A DNA stretch of 20,772 nucleotides, from the NCBI GenBank assembly GCA_021161105.1, contig JAGHBG010000213.1, positions 1 to 20,772 of the forward strand. The letters are read 5' to 3'. Shown here in pieces: positions 1 through 7,606 of this stretch (positions within the stretch are counted from its first letter, which is position 1; every line of letters begins with the position of its first letter). The DNA comes from Thermotogaceae bacterium. GTDB taxonomy: Bacteria > Thermotogota > Thermotogae > Thermotogales > Thermotogaceae. A model generated the notes under the pieces. The model was given only the letters and a program-made list of their open reading frames with translations. It had not been told where the DNA came from and searched no databases. The position numbers and the translations under genes are program-made.

Positions 1-372
1 ACAGATCCAGAGAAAGCCTGGATTGTGGATTTTGATATAAATTCAATAGTAACAAAATACGCATTCTCTCTTATAATGGAAAAAGAAGCAATAGATGTAA
101 CAAAACTGGAGAAATCTCTTAAAATAAAAAAAGGTAAGAAAAGAAAAGAATATAAATTAGAAGAGCTAACTTTAACATCTGACATCTATAATTTGAAAAA
201 GTTCGTTATTTTGAAGTATACTTTAGCCAGGGAGAACCTCTTCTCACCATGGGAAATTGTAAAAGCTGTAAGAATCCGCGATGGTTTATTTATACCTGTA
301 ATGGAAAATGCTTTTGTAAACAACGAAGGACTTGATTCAGTGCTTGATAGGGAGGTAAAACAGCATGGCTAA
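1..372 (+). CDS. Unrecognised protein, 5' end outside the window
   Basis: The reading frame is open from base 1 (T-D-P-E-K-A-W-I before the first GTG at 25), and no ribosome site precedes that GTG, so the gene most likely starts upstream of the window. At least 123 residues are visible. The sequence is charged and mainly helical, with a Lys-rich stretch (about residues 40-50 counted from the GTG) and a hydrophobic C-terminal half; I see no signal peptide or membrane helix. I do not recognise a family. Its stop overlaps the start of the next gene by 8 nt, which argues for translational coupling with the response regulator and phosphatase that follow. A regulatory role can only be guessed from that position. 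Confidence 0.7.
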   Translation, partial: TDPEKAWIVDFDINSIVTKYAFSLIMEKEAIDVTKLEKSLKIKKGKKRKEYKLEELTLTSDIYNLKKFVILKYTLARENLFSPWEIVKAVRIRDGLFIPVMENAFVNNEGLDSVLDREVKQHG

Positions 373-739
373 GCTCGTTATGATTGTCGAAGATTCTGAT
401 GTTTTGAGGAAAATTTCTGTGTTTAATTTAAAAAAACATGGATATTCTATTATTGAAGCAGCAAACGGTGAGGAGGCTATTCAAAAGCTTTCAGAAGGTA
501 TAAAGCCTGATTTAATGTTGCTTGATATAATGATGCCAAAAATGGACGGTTTTACGGTCCTCAAGAAACTTAAGGAAAATGATGAATGGAAGGGCATACC
601 TGTTATTGTTGTTACAGCAAAAGGTGGAGAAGACGACGAAAAAACTGCCCTTTCTTTAGGGGCAACGAAAGTTATGACAAAACCATTCAGCCCTATCCAG
701 CTTATACAGGAGGTCAAGCGAGTGATTGGAGATGCTTGA
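365..739 (+). CDS. Single-domain response regulator (CheY-like receiver)
   Basis: The 124 residues make up one receiver domain with no output domain. The acidic pair E9-D10, the phospho-acceptor D54 (in LLDIMMP), T84 and K106 (in TKPF) are all present, so it should be phosphorylated by a histidine kinase. No kinase lies in the window. GGAGGT at 353-358 precedes the ATG. The gene overlaps the upstream gene by 8 nt and the downstream PP2C phosphatase by 14 nt. Fused receiver-PP2C proteins are common in bacteria; here the two halves are separate but overlapping genes, so I infer that this receiver controls the phosphatase. A CheY role with the nearby cheR is possible but less likely given the order. 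Confidence 0.95.
   Translation: MAKLVMIVEDSDVLRKISVFNLKKHGYSIIEAANGEEAIQKLSEGIKPDLMLLDIMMPKMDGFTVLKKLKENDEWKGIPVIVVTAKGGEDDEKTALSLGATKVMTKPFSPIQLIQEVKRVIGDA
708..714 (+). promoter_or_regulatory. Ribosome binding site for the PP2C phosphatase
   Basis: AGGAGGT lies inside the end of the response-regulator gene. It is 11 nt before TTG 726 and 17 nt before ATG 732, which favours the TTG start and a 14-nt overlap. Confidence 0.6.
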
Positions 740-2114
740 GGATTTAAGGGAATTTTTGAAGCGAGTATGTGAGCTTTCTGGCAATGTTATTAATGTAGAA
801 TCTATGAAAGATGAAGAACTTATAGAAAAAGCCAAGAATTGTTTGAATATAGTTGAAAGCGAAATCAAGGATTATGCCCAACAGCTTGAGGAGCTCTCTA
901 TATCAATGGAAGCGCAGCTCGAAGAACTCTCGAAAACTTATGAGGAATTGGCAACAATATTCGAGGTAAACAAAATATTGGGTACATTTGAATATCCTTA
1001 TCATCTGTCCGAAAAAATAGAAAAAGTCTTGAATGTTGTCAAAAACGCTATTCCATTTAAAGGGGTTATTATAAAACTTAAGACTCCAGATGAAACTGTT
1101 GATTATAAAGAAGGTTACGAAGTAGACCTTGACAGTGTAGAGAAAAAGATAAACGATATAGGAGAGCTTTCTGGAGTAGTTCTCCACGACTTTTCCAAAG
1201 AAACTATTTTCGGAAAGATGAACATACTTATAGTACCTGTTAGAAGTATAAACAACTATTGGGGATACATAGCCTTAGTTGAGAAGGAGCAAGGAATATT
1301 CACAGCAGCAGATAGAAAAATTTTGGAATCTGTTTCCCAGCAGATCTCTTCCGCCCTTGACAGAATAGAATTTATGAAGGATGAAATAGAAAGACAAAGA
1401 ATGAAAGAACAGCTTGAGATAGCAAGAAACATCCAGTTAAGCCTGTTCCCAAAGAATCTGCCGAGGACGGAAAAAATTGCTCTGGCAGCTACAAGTGTCC
1501 CAGCCATACATGTTGGTGGAGATTATTACGATGCATTTAGATTTAGAGATGGAATACTCGCAGTAGTTGCTGATGTCTCAGGTAAGGGTGTTCCCGCTGC
1601 ACTTTTGATGAGTTCTGCAAGAGCTGCCCTGAGATCTATCAGTAAAACGACGAACAACCTGAAATCTCTAATCAAAGAATTAAACAATACGCTGGTAGAA
1701 GATTTAACAGATGATAGGTTCATCACTATGATAGCTATGCATATTACTGATGATGGAAAGCTCACAATAGTTAATGCCGGTCATGATCCTGTATACATAG
1801 TTTCATCTAACGGGATAAGAGAAGAAAGCGCTGAAGACATACCACTGGGAATAATTTCTGGCTACAATTATGAGGAGAAGGTTATATATATGCCAGAAGG
1901 CTCATTTGTGGTAGCATACACCGATGGGGTACCGGAAGCAAGAAATGTAAAAGGAGAAGAATTTGGATTTGAAAGGCTTGAAGAAGTGCTTAAGAGCTCG
2001 AGCATTTGTGATCCTGAAAATCTTATGTTGAGAATAAAAAACGCTGTGTTTGAATTTTCAAAAGGAGCATCACAGCATGATGATACTACCATAATGGTAA
2101 TAAGATATTCTTAA
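726..2114 (+). CDS. SpoIIE/RsbU-type PP2C serine phosphatase with GAF-like domain
   Basis: The 462-residue protein has a helical N-terminus, a probable coiled coil (about 45-80), a GAF-like sensor domain (about 85-215), a second helical linker (about 205-240, ending in NIQLSLFP, typical of RsbU-like enzymes) and a C-terminal PP2C/SpoIIE domain (about 245-462). Metal-binding acidic motifs are intact: GGDYYD (D266, D269), VADVSGKG (D283), YTDG (D400) and HDD (D452-D453). NAGH (350-353) is also present. Such enzymes dephosphorylate anti-anti-sigma (STAS) proteins in partner-switching pathways; no STAS or anti-sigma gene is visible here. I chose the TTG at 726, 11 nt after AGGAGGT (708-714); ATG 732 is an alternative. 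Confidence 0.93.
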   Translation: MEMLEDLREFLKRVCELSGNVINVESMKDEELIEKAKNCLNIVESEIKDYAQQLEELSISMEAQLEELSKTYEELATIFEVNKILGTFEYPYHLSEKIEKVLNVVKNAIPFKGVIIKLKTPDETVDYKEGYEVDLDSVEKKINDIGELSGVVLHDFSKETIFGKMNILIVPVRSINNYWGYIALVEKEQGIFTAADRKILESVSQQISSALDRIEFMKDEIERQRMKEQLEIARNIQLSLFPKNLPRTEKIALAATSVPAIHVGGDYYDAFRFRDGILAVVADVSGKGVPAALLMSSARAALRSISKTTNNLKSLIKELNNTLVEDLTDDRFITMIAMHITDDGKLTIVNAGHDPVYIVSSNGIREESAEDIPLGIISGYNYEEKVIYMPEGSFVVAYTDGVPEARNVKGEEFGFERLEEVLKSSSICDPENLMLRIKNAVFEFSKGASQHDDTTIMVIRYS

Positions 2115-2128
2115 GGAGGTGTGTTGAA

Positions 2129-2887
2129 ATGTCTGGACACAACAAGTGGGCAAATATAAAACACAGAAAAATGGCACAGGATGCAAAGAGATCAAAGATA
2201 TTTACAAAACTTATAAGAGAATTGATTGTTGCTGCCCGCGAAGGTGGTGGAGATCCCGAGAAGAACCCAAGACTTAGAGCAGCTATTGAAAGAGCGAGAG
2301 CAGCTAACATGCCGAAGGATAATATAGAAAAAGCCATAAAGAGGGGGACTGGCGAACTTGGTGGGGATCAGCTTTACGAAATTACCTATGAAGCCTATGC
2401 TCCTGGCGGAGTAGCTCTTTTAATCAAGGTAGTTACCGACAATAAGAATAGATCCGCTCAGGAAGTAAGGCATGTCCTTTCCAAATATGGTGGAAACATG
2501 GCAGAAAGTGGATCAGTTGGCTGGATATTTGAAAGAAAGGGTGTAATCAACATACCAAGGGATAAAGTGGAAGATGTCGAAGAACTTGCAATGCTCGCAA
2601 TTGATGCTGGTGCTGAGGATATCAAAGATGATGATGATCCAATACAAATTCTAACAGCACCTGAGGATCTTTCTAAAGTTAGAAATGCTCTGACAGAGGC
2701 TGGCTACGAAGTAGATGCTTCTGTAAGCTACATTCCAAAAAACACAGTAAAGGTTGAGGGAACGGATGCCGAAAAACTTCTTAAACTTTTAAATATACTT
2801 GAAGAACTTGATGACGTTCAAGAAGTTATATCCAATTTTGAGATGGACGATGCAGAAATGGAAAGAATTCTGGCAACTTTGGAATGA
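2129..2887 (+). CDS. yebC: YebC/PmpR family protein
   Basis: The 252 residues match the full length of the family. The N-terminus SGHNKWANIKHRK and the following NPRLRAAIERARAANMPKDNIEKAIKRG are the family signature, and the three-domain architecture is complete. YebC proteins have been described as transcriptional regulators and, more recently, as ribosome-associated factors that ease translation of difficult sequences such as proline stretches; the sequence does not show which applies here. A perfect AAGGAGGT (2113-2120) overlaps the stop of the phosphatase gene and sits 8 nt before the ATG. The stop overlaps the next start as ATGA. Confidence 0.97.
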   Translation: MSGHNKWANIKHRKMAQDAKRSKIFTKLIRELIVAAREGGGDPEKNPRLRAAIERARAANMPKDNIEKAIKRGTGELGGDQLYEITYEAYAPGGVALLIKVVTDNKNRSAQEVRHVLSKYGGNMAESGSVGWIFERKGVINIPRDKVEDVEELAMLAIDAGAEDIKDDDDPIQILTAPEDLSKVRNALTEAGYEVDASVSYIPKNTVKVEGTDAEKLLKLLNILEELDDVQEVISNFEMDDAEMERILATLE

Positions 2888-3648
2888 GAAAGCTCATACT
2901 GGCGGCACTTTTTCTCCTGCCGCTTTTCCTTTTAGGAAACGGAGTTGCACTTTATTACAGTGGTATAAAAGATTTTTCTACCCCACTTTGTGGGATATAT
3001 GTTTTGTTTGATACCGATTTAGGAAGGTTAAGAACTCTGGCAGATGTACGGCTCAATTTTGAACTGTGGAAGGGTAACCTGCAAGCACATCTTGATGAAA
3101 AAGATGCTATAAAATATATAAATCTTGATATTGATGAAGTGAAACTTGAATACGGTTATCTCAAACATCCTGATATTCGTTATGGGGTGTTTGAAAAAGA
3201 AAATTGGATTTTAAGGATTTACAACAGTTATATCTTCTTTGGTCCAAATTTTGGAATTTTTACTTCCATAGCTCCCTTCATATTTGATGTTAAAGGAAAT
3301 GGAAATTGGAAAGTAGGTTTAGATCTGACTACTGAGAACCTGGGATTGAGTCTTTTACATGGGAATTCTTGTTATATATGCTTTCAATTCAGGGTATATA
3401 ATTTCGCCATAGGAATCTATGAAAATCCATTTTTTGTATTTGAAGCAGACAATTTTTACATGGGATACGAGCTTAACGATAACACACTAAAGGGCTTTAG
3501 CTTTTTCAAATTCAAAGATGGTTATATTAAAATAGGCAGCAATGGTACAGAATTTACGAAGAAAGTGGGGAGATGCTATGTTCTCGGAAAAATTTCAAAA
3601 GAATCTCAAAAAATTGCCCTTGGGATCGAACTTGGATTTCAATTTTAA
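2884..3648 (+). CDS. Exported beta-rich protein, possible small outer-membrane barrel
   Basis: I do not recognise a family for this 254-residue protein. It starts with a clear signal peptide: MRKL, then a Leu/Ala/Phe-rich core ending near residue 20. The remainder alternates polar and hydrophobic residues in short strands separated by Gly/Asn/Asp turns and is rich in Tyr and Phe. The C-terminus (IALGIELGFQF) has hydrophobic residues at every second position and ends in Phe, which is the pattern recognised by the outer-membrane barrel assembly machinery. I infer an envelope ('toga') protein. It is coupled to yebC by ATGA and its end overlaps the likely cheR start by 71 nt. A periplasmic beta-sandwich protein is the alternative. 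Confidence 0.8.
   Translation: MRKLILAALFLLPLFLLGNGVALYYSGIKDFSTPLCGIYVLFDTDLGRLRTLADVRLNFELWKGNLQAHLDEKDAIKYINLDIDEVKLEYGYLKHPDIRYGVFEKENWILRIYNSYIFFGPNFGIFTSIAPFIFDVKGNGNWKVGLDLTTENLGLSLLHGNSCYICFQFRVYNFAIGIYENPFFVFEADNFYMGYELNDNTLKGFSFFKFKDGYIKIGSNGTEFTKKVGRCYVLGKISKESQKIALGIELGFQF
3567..3572 (+). promoter_or_regulatory. Ribosome binding site that decides the cheR start
   Basis: GGGGAG stands 5 nt before ATG 3578 and supports that start over ATG 3542, which has no comparable site. Confidence 0.5.
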
Positions 3649-4453
3649 ATCTGAGAGCACATGGAAGGAACTCCCATTTGAAGATTTTCAATGGTTTCTT
3701 CAGGAGGTTAAGAAAAAATTCAATTTTGATCTTACGGGATATAAACCACAAAGGGTTAAAAGGAGAATAGAAATACTAATAAGAAAATGGGGTAAATCTT
3801 CTTACAAAGAATACCTTGACCTAATTGTAAAAAACGGGAAAGCTCAAAAGGAATTTCTCGATAGATTAACAATAAATGTTACAGAATTTTTTAGAAACCC
3901 AGAAAAGTGGAAGGAACTCAAAACAAAATATCTTCCTGAACTCTTAAAAGAAAGTGGCAGTAGATTCAAAGCATGGAGTGCAGGATGTTCCAGTGGCGAA
4001 GAACCCTATTCTTTAGCCATACTTCTTGAAGAGTTAAGAGCTCCCACCACTGCAAAAGTTATAGGTACGGACATTGATGTAAACGTTCTCGAAAAAGCAC
4101 GAATAGGAGCTTACGAAGAAAGAACATTAGTCAATGTTTCACCTAACATAAAGGAGAAATACTTTGATTATAGAGACGGTCTTTATTATGTAAAACCGAA
4201 CGTGAAGGCAAGAGTTATATTCAAAAGGCACAATCTTCTCCAGGATCCTTTTGATAAAAATTATGATTTAATTTTATGTAGAAATGTCGTTATTTACTTT
4301 GAAATGAAAACCAAGGAAGAACTTTACAGAAAATTTGCAGAATCGTTAAAGTCAGGAGGTATCATCTTTGTCGGATCGACAGAGAGAATATTTAATTACA
4401 GGCAAATAGGGCTCGAAGTTGTTGCCCCTTTCTTCTACAGGAAGGTGAAATAA
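3578..4453 (+). CDS. cheR: CheR-type chemoreceptor glutamate methyltransferase
   Basis: CheR uses S-adenosylmethionine to methylate glutamates in chemoreceptors or related signalling proteins in the cytoplasm. The 291 residues show the helical N-terminal CheR domain (about 30-90), the conserved INVTEFFRNPEKW (99-111), the SAM-binding AWSAGCSSGEEPYSLA (132-147), acidic D165 in VIGTDID, and the LCRNVVIYF (233-241) and GSTERI (266-271) motifs. All core motifs are intact. ATG 3578 with GGGGAG upstream gives normal family length; the frame stays open to ATG 3542. No receptor, cheB or cheA is present, so its substrate is unknown. It may act with the receiver and phosphatase upstream rather than in motility. 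lspA starts one base after its stop. Confidence 0.95.
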   Translation: MFSEKFQKNLKKLPLGSNLDFNFKSESTWKELPFEDFQWFLQEVKKKFNFDLTGYKPQRVKRRIEILIRKWGKSSYKEYLDLIVKNGKAQKEFLDRLTINVTEFFRNPEKWKELKTKYLPELLKESGSRFKAWSAGCSSGEEPYSLAILLEELRAPTTAKVIGTDIDVNVLEKARIGAYEERTLVNVSPNIKEKYFDYRDGLYYVKPNVKARVIFKRHNLLQDPFDKNYDLILCRNVVIYFEMKTKEELYRKFAESLKSGGIIFVGSTERIFNYRQIGLEVVAPFFYRKVK

Positions 4454-4454
4454 A

Positions 4455-5102
4455 TTGGCATTATCTATAGTGCTGGTGCTCATAGCGGACCAGATAAGCA
4501 AAGCTATCATATCCTCTATGGGGGGATATTTCCGCATAACTATTGTTCCCGAAATTTTGTGGATAGTCAAAACTTCCAATACAGGAATAGCCTTTGGACT
4601 TTTCCCGAATTATACGGATGTTATAACATGGATTTCTATCGCTGTTTCCATACTCCTGTGTTTTATTCCAAAATTATTCAACTCCACAAGATTAACTAAT
4701 GTCTCAATTGGAATGATAATCGGTGGAGCGCTGGGAAACATAGTTGATAGAGTTAGATTCGGTAAGGTTTTAGACTTTATTGAGCTTCGGTATTTTCCTG
4801 CTATATTTAACATAGCTGATGTGTTTATCACAATAGGAGGAATACTTTTTGTGCTAAGTCATATATGGAGGGAAAGAACAGGTGAAACTACGGGTTACAG
4901 AGAGGGAAGCAGGCTGGAGGCTGGACAAGTTTCTGCAGGAGAAACTCCCAAAGTGGATTTCACGGACGATGATACAGAAGGCGATAAAAGAAGGAAAAGT
5001 GCTTGTGGAGAGCTCGATAAAGAGACCCAGCTACAAGGTCAAGGTGGGAGAAATGATAACCGTAGAAACACCACAGCCAAAAAAGATAGAAATTCTTCCT
5101 GA
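4455..5102 (+). CDS. lspA: Lipoprotein signal peptidase II with C-terminal extension encoded inside rluD
   Basis: LspA is the membrane aspartyl protease that removes signal peptides from prolipoproteins. Four hydrophobic segments are visible, with the N-terminal ADQISK (11-16), NTGIAFG (42-48), the catalytic-Asp motif GGALGNIVDR (90-99, D98) and FNIADVFITIG (118-128, D122). The family core ends near residue 140, as in usual LspA proteins of about 150-165 residues, but the frame continues to 215. The extra part (about 141-215) is hydrophilic, with many Glu, Lys, Arg, Gly and Thr, and is read in another frame across the first 221 nt of rluD. The start is TTG directly after the cheR stop, without a clear ribosome site, so it probably depends on coupling. 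Confidence 0.93.
   Translation: MALSIVLVLIADQISKAIISSMGGYFRITIVPEILWIVKTSNTGIAFGLFPNYTDVITWISIAVSILLCFIPKLFNSTRLTNVSIGMIIGGALGNIVDRVRFGKVLDFIELRYFPAIFNIADVFITIGGILFVLSHIWRERTGETTGYREGSRLEAGQVSAGETPKVDFTDDDTEGDKRRKSACGELDKETQLQGQGGRNDNRRNTTAKKDRNSS
4867..4872 (+). promoter_or_regulatory. Ribosome binding site fixing the rluD start inside lspA
   Basis: GGAGGG lies 9 nt before GTG 4882. The protein from this GTG begins directly with an S4-domain sequence, so the rluD start is firm and the overlap with lspA is not an artefact of choosing a distant start. Confidence 0.65.
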
Positions 5103-5808
5103 AAATATCCTTGTGAATATAATTTATCAGGATAAGGATATAGTCGTTGTCAACAAACCCGCCGGGATGATGGCTCATCCTCTGCCTAACAAAACATCCG
5201 GAACATTGGTTAATGCTCTTTTATATTTGATCCCGGACCTTCAGGGAATTGGTGGGGAAATAAGACCGGGAATAGTTCACAGACTCGATAAAGATACAAC
5301 AGGTGTTATGGTAGTCGCAAAGAACGATCTTGCTCATAACTCTCTTTCAAGTCAATTTAAAGAGAGAAAAGTGAAAAAAATCTACGTTGCAATTGCAAGA
5401 GGAAGAATAGATAAAACAGAGTTCCACGTGGATGCACCCATAGCACGTCATCCTGTGATGAGGCTAAAAATGATGATAGATCCTACTGGGAAACCCGCTT
5501 ATACTGATTTCAAAGTTATAAAAAGATTTGGAAATGTTGCATCAATTGTCCTTGCATTTCCAAGGACTGGACGAACTCATCAAATAAGACTACACTTAAA
5601 ATACATAGGCCATCCGATATTTGGCGATAAACTCTACGGAAAGTCATCAAAGGATGAGGACATTGGCATAAAAAGACACATGCTACATGCACTCAAAATA
5701 GGTTTCTTCCATCCAAGAACAGAAGAATGGATGGAATTTACAGCACCATTTCATCAAGACTTCAAAGAAGCTATTTTAAAACTCTATGAATTGGGGGCGA
5801 AAAAATGA
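4882..5808 (+). CDS. rluD: RluD/RluA-family pseudouridine synthase
   Basis: Members convert specific uridines to pseudouridine in 23S rRNA (RluC/RluD) or tRNA and rRNA (RluA). The 308 residues contain an N-terminal S4 RNA-binding domain (about 1-65, from RVTEREAGWRLDKFL), a linker, and the catalytic domain with NKPAGMMAHP (91-100) and HRLDKDTTG (133-141), where D136 is the catalytic aspartate. GRTHQIRLHLKYIGHPIFGD, near residues 233-252, is the other family signature. The S4 domain and domain order favour RluD or RluC, but the target uridine cannot be assigned from sequence alone. Its first 221 nt overlap lspA and its stop overlaps the next start as ATGA. Confidence 0.95.
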   Translation: MKLRVTEREAGWRLDKFLQEKLPKWISRTMIQKAIKEGKVLVESSIKRPSYKVKVGEMITVETPQPKKIEILPENILVNIIYQDKDIVVVNKPAGMMAHPLPNKTSGTLVNALLYLIPDLQGIGGEIRPGIVHRLDKDTTGVMVVAKNDLAHNSLSSQFKERKVKKIYVAIARGRIDKTEFHVDAPIARHPVMRLKMMIDPTGKPAYTDFKVIKRFGNVASIVLAFPRTGRTHQIRLHLKYIGHPIFGDKLYGKSSKDEDIGIKRHMLHALKIGFFHPRTEEWMEFTAPFHQDFKEAILKLYELGAKK

Positions 5809-6449
5809 TTCTGGTTCTGGGAGTTTTTGAGATAGAAATAGATCCTATAAGAAGGCAGCTTCAGCTTTTAGAAACAGGGGAGCTTCTCAACAGACCATTT
5901 TTCAGAGGTGTAATTGGCCCAAATGAAGTAGTTGTTACTTACGGACTTGTTGGAAAGGTTGAATCTGCGATGATTACACAAGCTTTCATAGATAGATTTC
6001 ATCCAAAAGCAGTTTTGTTCACAGGAGCAGCTGGTGCGCTTTCTACACTCTTGCACCCAGGAGATGTCGTTGTTGGTGATGAATACTTCGAATACGATCT
6101 TGGAAGAAGAGATGGAAAAGTTGAGGTGATAGAGGGTTCCGTAAGACTCATAGAGAAAATTGAGGAGCATATAAGAGGTGTTTTTATTGGAAGAATAGCC
6201 ACTGGAGATAGTTTTGTGAATGCCGATGAAATGAGAGAGAAGATAAGAAAAATAACAAAATCCATAGCAGTTGATATGGATTCAGCTGCCATAGCTAAAG
6301 TGTGTAAAGAAAATGAAATTGACTTTGTATCTATAAAGACTATAACAAATCGCTGTAATGTAGAAGAATTCCAGCAAAATTATCAGAAGTACGCTGGAAA
6401 ATCCGCTGCCCTCCTTCTTGGAATCATTGATCATCACTTCATTGAATAA
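5805..6449 (+). CDS. MTA/SAH nucleosidase-like protein with altered active site
   Basis: The 214 residues fit the phosphorylase/nucleosidase fold (PNP_UDP_1). FTGAAGAL (72-79), LHPGDVVVGD (83-92), ATGDSFV (132-138) and VDMDSAAIAKVC (156-167) align with the MTA/SAH nucleosidase MtnN, which hydrolyses methylthioadenosine and S-adenosylhomocysteine. That would fit with the SAM-using methyltransferases on either side (cheR upstream, the THUMP enzyme downstream). Compared from memory with the E. coli enzyme, the ribose-binding Glu of MEGAA is Asp159 and the catalytic Asp of the ISD motif is Asn182 (TITN). The N-terminal acid (E11 in GVFEIEID) is kept. It may have a different nucleoside substrate, or reduced activity, so I give no symbol. 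Confidence 0.85.
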   Translation: MILVLGVFEIEIDPIRRQLQLLETGELLNRPFFRGVIGPNEVVVTYGLVGKVESAMITQAFIDRFHPKAVLFTGAAGALSTLLHPGDVVVGDEYFEYDLGRRDGKVEVIEGSVRLIEKIEEHIRGVFIGRIATGDSFVNADEMREKIRKITKSIAVDMDSAAIAKVCKENEIDFVSIKTITNRCNVEEFQQNYQKYAGKSAALLLGIIDHHFIE

Positions 6450-6450
6450 C

Positions 6451-7527
6451 ATGCTACTTCTAACAACCACTCTCGGACTCGAAGGTGCTGTTTCAAGAGA
6501 AGTTAAAAACCTCGGGTACAAGATACAGGACTCGTTAACAGGAAGAGTCTTAATTGATGCGGGTTATCATGACATTCCGTTCTTCAACATAAACATAAGA
6601 AGTGCAGAAAGAATTCTATATGTAGTAGGAATGTTCAAAGCACAAAACTTCAATGAGCTTTATGAAAATATCAAAAGCCTCGATTTTTCTTTTATGCCAA
6701 AAAAACCCTTTGTAAGAGTAGCAAAGGTTAAAACAGTGAATTCAAAGCTCCACTCAGTGCGCTCAATACAATCCATCTCAATGAAAGCGCTTGTGGATAA
6801 ATTCAAATATGTTGACGGAAATGTACCATACATATTTCATATTTACGCAAGAAGTGATAATTTCATAGTAGCTGTCGATACAACGGGAAAAAATGGACTT
6901 CACTTGAGAGGGTACAGAAAAAAATATTCCAGAGCTCCATTAAGAGAAACGATAGCAGCAGCTCTGCTTATACTTTCAAGGTATACTGGAAAACTTCCCT
7001 TTTATGATCCTTTTTGTGGCTCTGGAACAATACCAGTAGAGGCTTATCTGATAGCAAAAAATATCCCACCAAATCTAAAAAGAAGTTTCACCTCTGAAAA
7101 CTGGCCAGACCTCGGAAAAATATATAGATTTGAAAGAAAAAAAGCTGCCGATGTGATAAAAGGTTCAAAACCTGAAATATTCTGTTCCGACATAGATGAT
7201 GAAATTCTTGCAGTTTGCAAAGAGAATACTGAAAGAGCTGGCGCCAGTGTTAAAGTCTTTAAAAGAGATTTTAAGCAGGCGAGGGCCTGGACAGATGTGG
7301 GAACCATTGTCTCCAACCCTCCCTACGGAAAAAGAATCGAAGATAGCGTATGGAAAGATATGAACGTTCTATTCAATAGCTTCCCGGGCTGGAGCATAAA
7401 TTTGATATCTCCCAAAAGAAATATTCAAAAACTCATGAAAGTTTCACCTGATAAAACCACACCCTTTCTAAACAGTGGCGTGAAAGTTTACTTTCTTCAG
7501 TTCTTTAAAAGATGCAAGGCGAACTGA
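6451..7527 (+). CDS. THUMP-domain class I SAM-dependent RNA methyltransferase
   Basis: The 358-residue protein has an N-terminal ferredoxin-like and THUMP RNA-binding part (about 1-155) and a Rossmann methyltransferase domain with YDPFCGSGTIPVEA (185-198), CSDIDDEIL (245-253) and the catalytic VSNPPYGKR (287-295). The NPPY motif and THUMP place it with the RlmL-N/YpsC/TrmN group, which makes N2-methylguanosine in rRNA or tRNA; which RNA is methylated is not decidable here. I took ATG 6451, one base after the preceding stop, because the family sequence begins there (LLLTTTLGLEG). The frame is open to TTG 6418. No ribosome site is seen, so re-initiation after the upstream gene is likely. Confidence 0.92.
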   Translation: MLLLTTTLGLEGAVSREVKNLGYKIQDSLTGRVLIDAGYHDIPFFNINIRSAERILYVVGMFKAQNFNELYENIKSLDFSFMPKKPFVRVAKVKTVNSKLHSVRSIQSISMKALVDKFKYVDGNVPYIFHIYARSDNFIVAVDTTGKNGLHLRGYRKKYSRAPLRETIAAALLILSRYTGKLPFYDPFCGSGTIPVEAYLIAKNIPPNLKRSFTSENWPDLGKIYRFERKKAADVIKGSKPEIFCSDIDDEILAVCKENTERAGASVKVFKRDFKQARAWTDVGTIVSNPPYGKRIEDSVWKDMNVLFNSFPGWSINLISPKRNIQKLMKVSPDKTTPFLNSGVKVYFLQFFKRCKAN

Positions 7528-7544
7528 TATAAAAAATAATAAAA

Positions 7545-7574
7545 TTGTAAATTTATAAAAAATCATGTTAGAAT
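7545..7574 (+). promoter_or_regulatory. Sigma-70-type promoter for the amidohydrolase gene
   Basis: TTGTAA (7545-7550) and TAGAAT (7569-7574) are separated by 18 nt, and TGT just before the -10 makes an extended -10 element. It lies in the only A+T-rich gap after the ten-gene run and about 32 nt before the start codon, so the amidohydrolase probably has its own transcript. Confidence 0.6.
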
Positions 7575-7606
7575 CAACAGCGAAAACAATAAAAGGAGGG
7601 AAGAAA

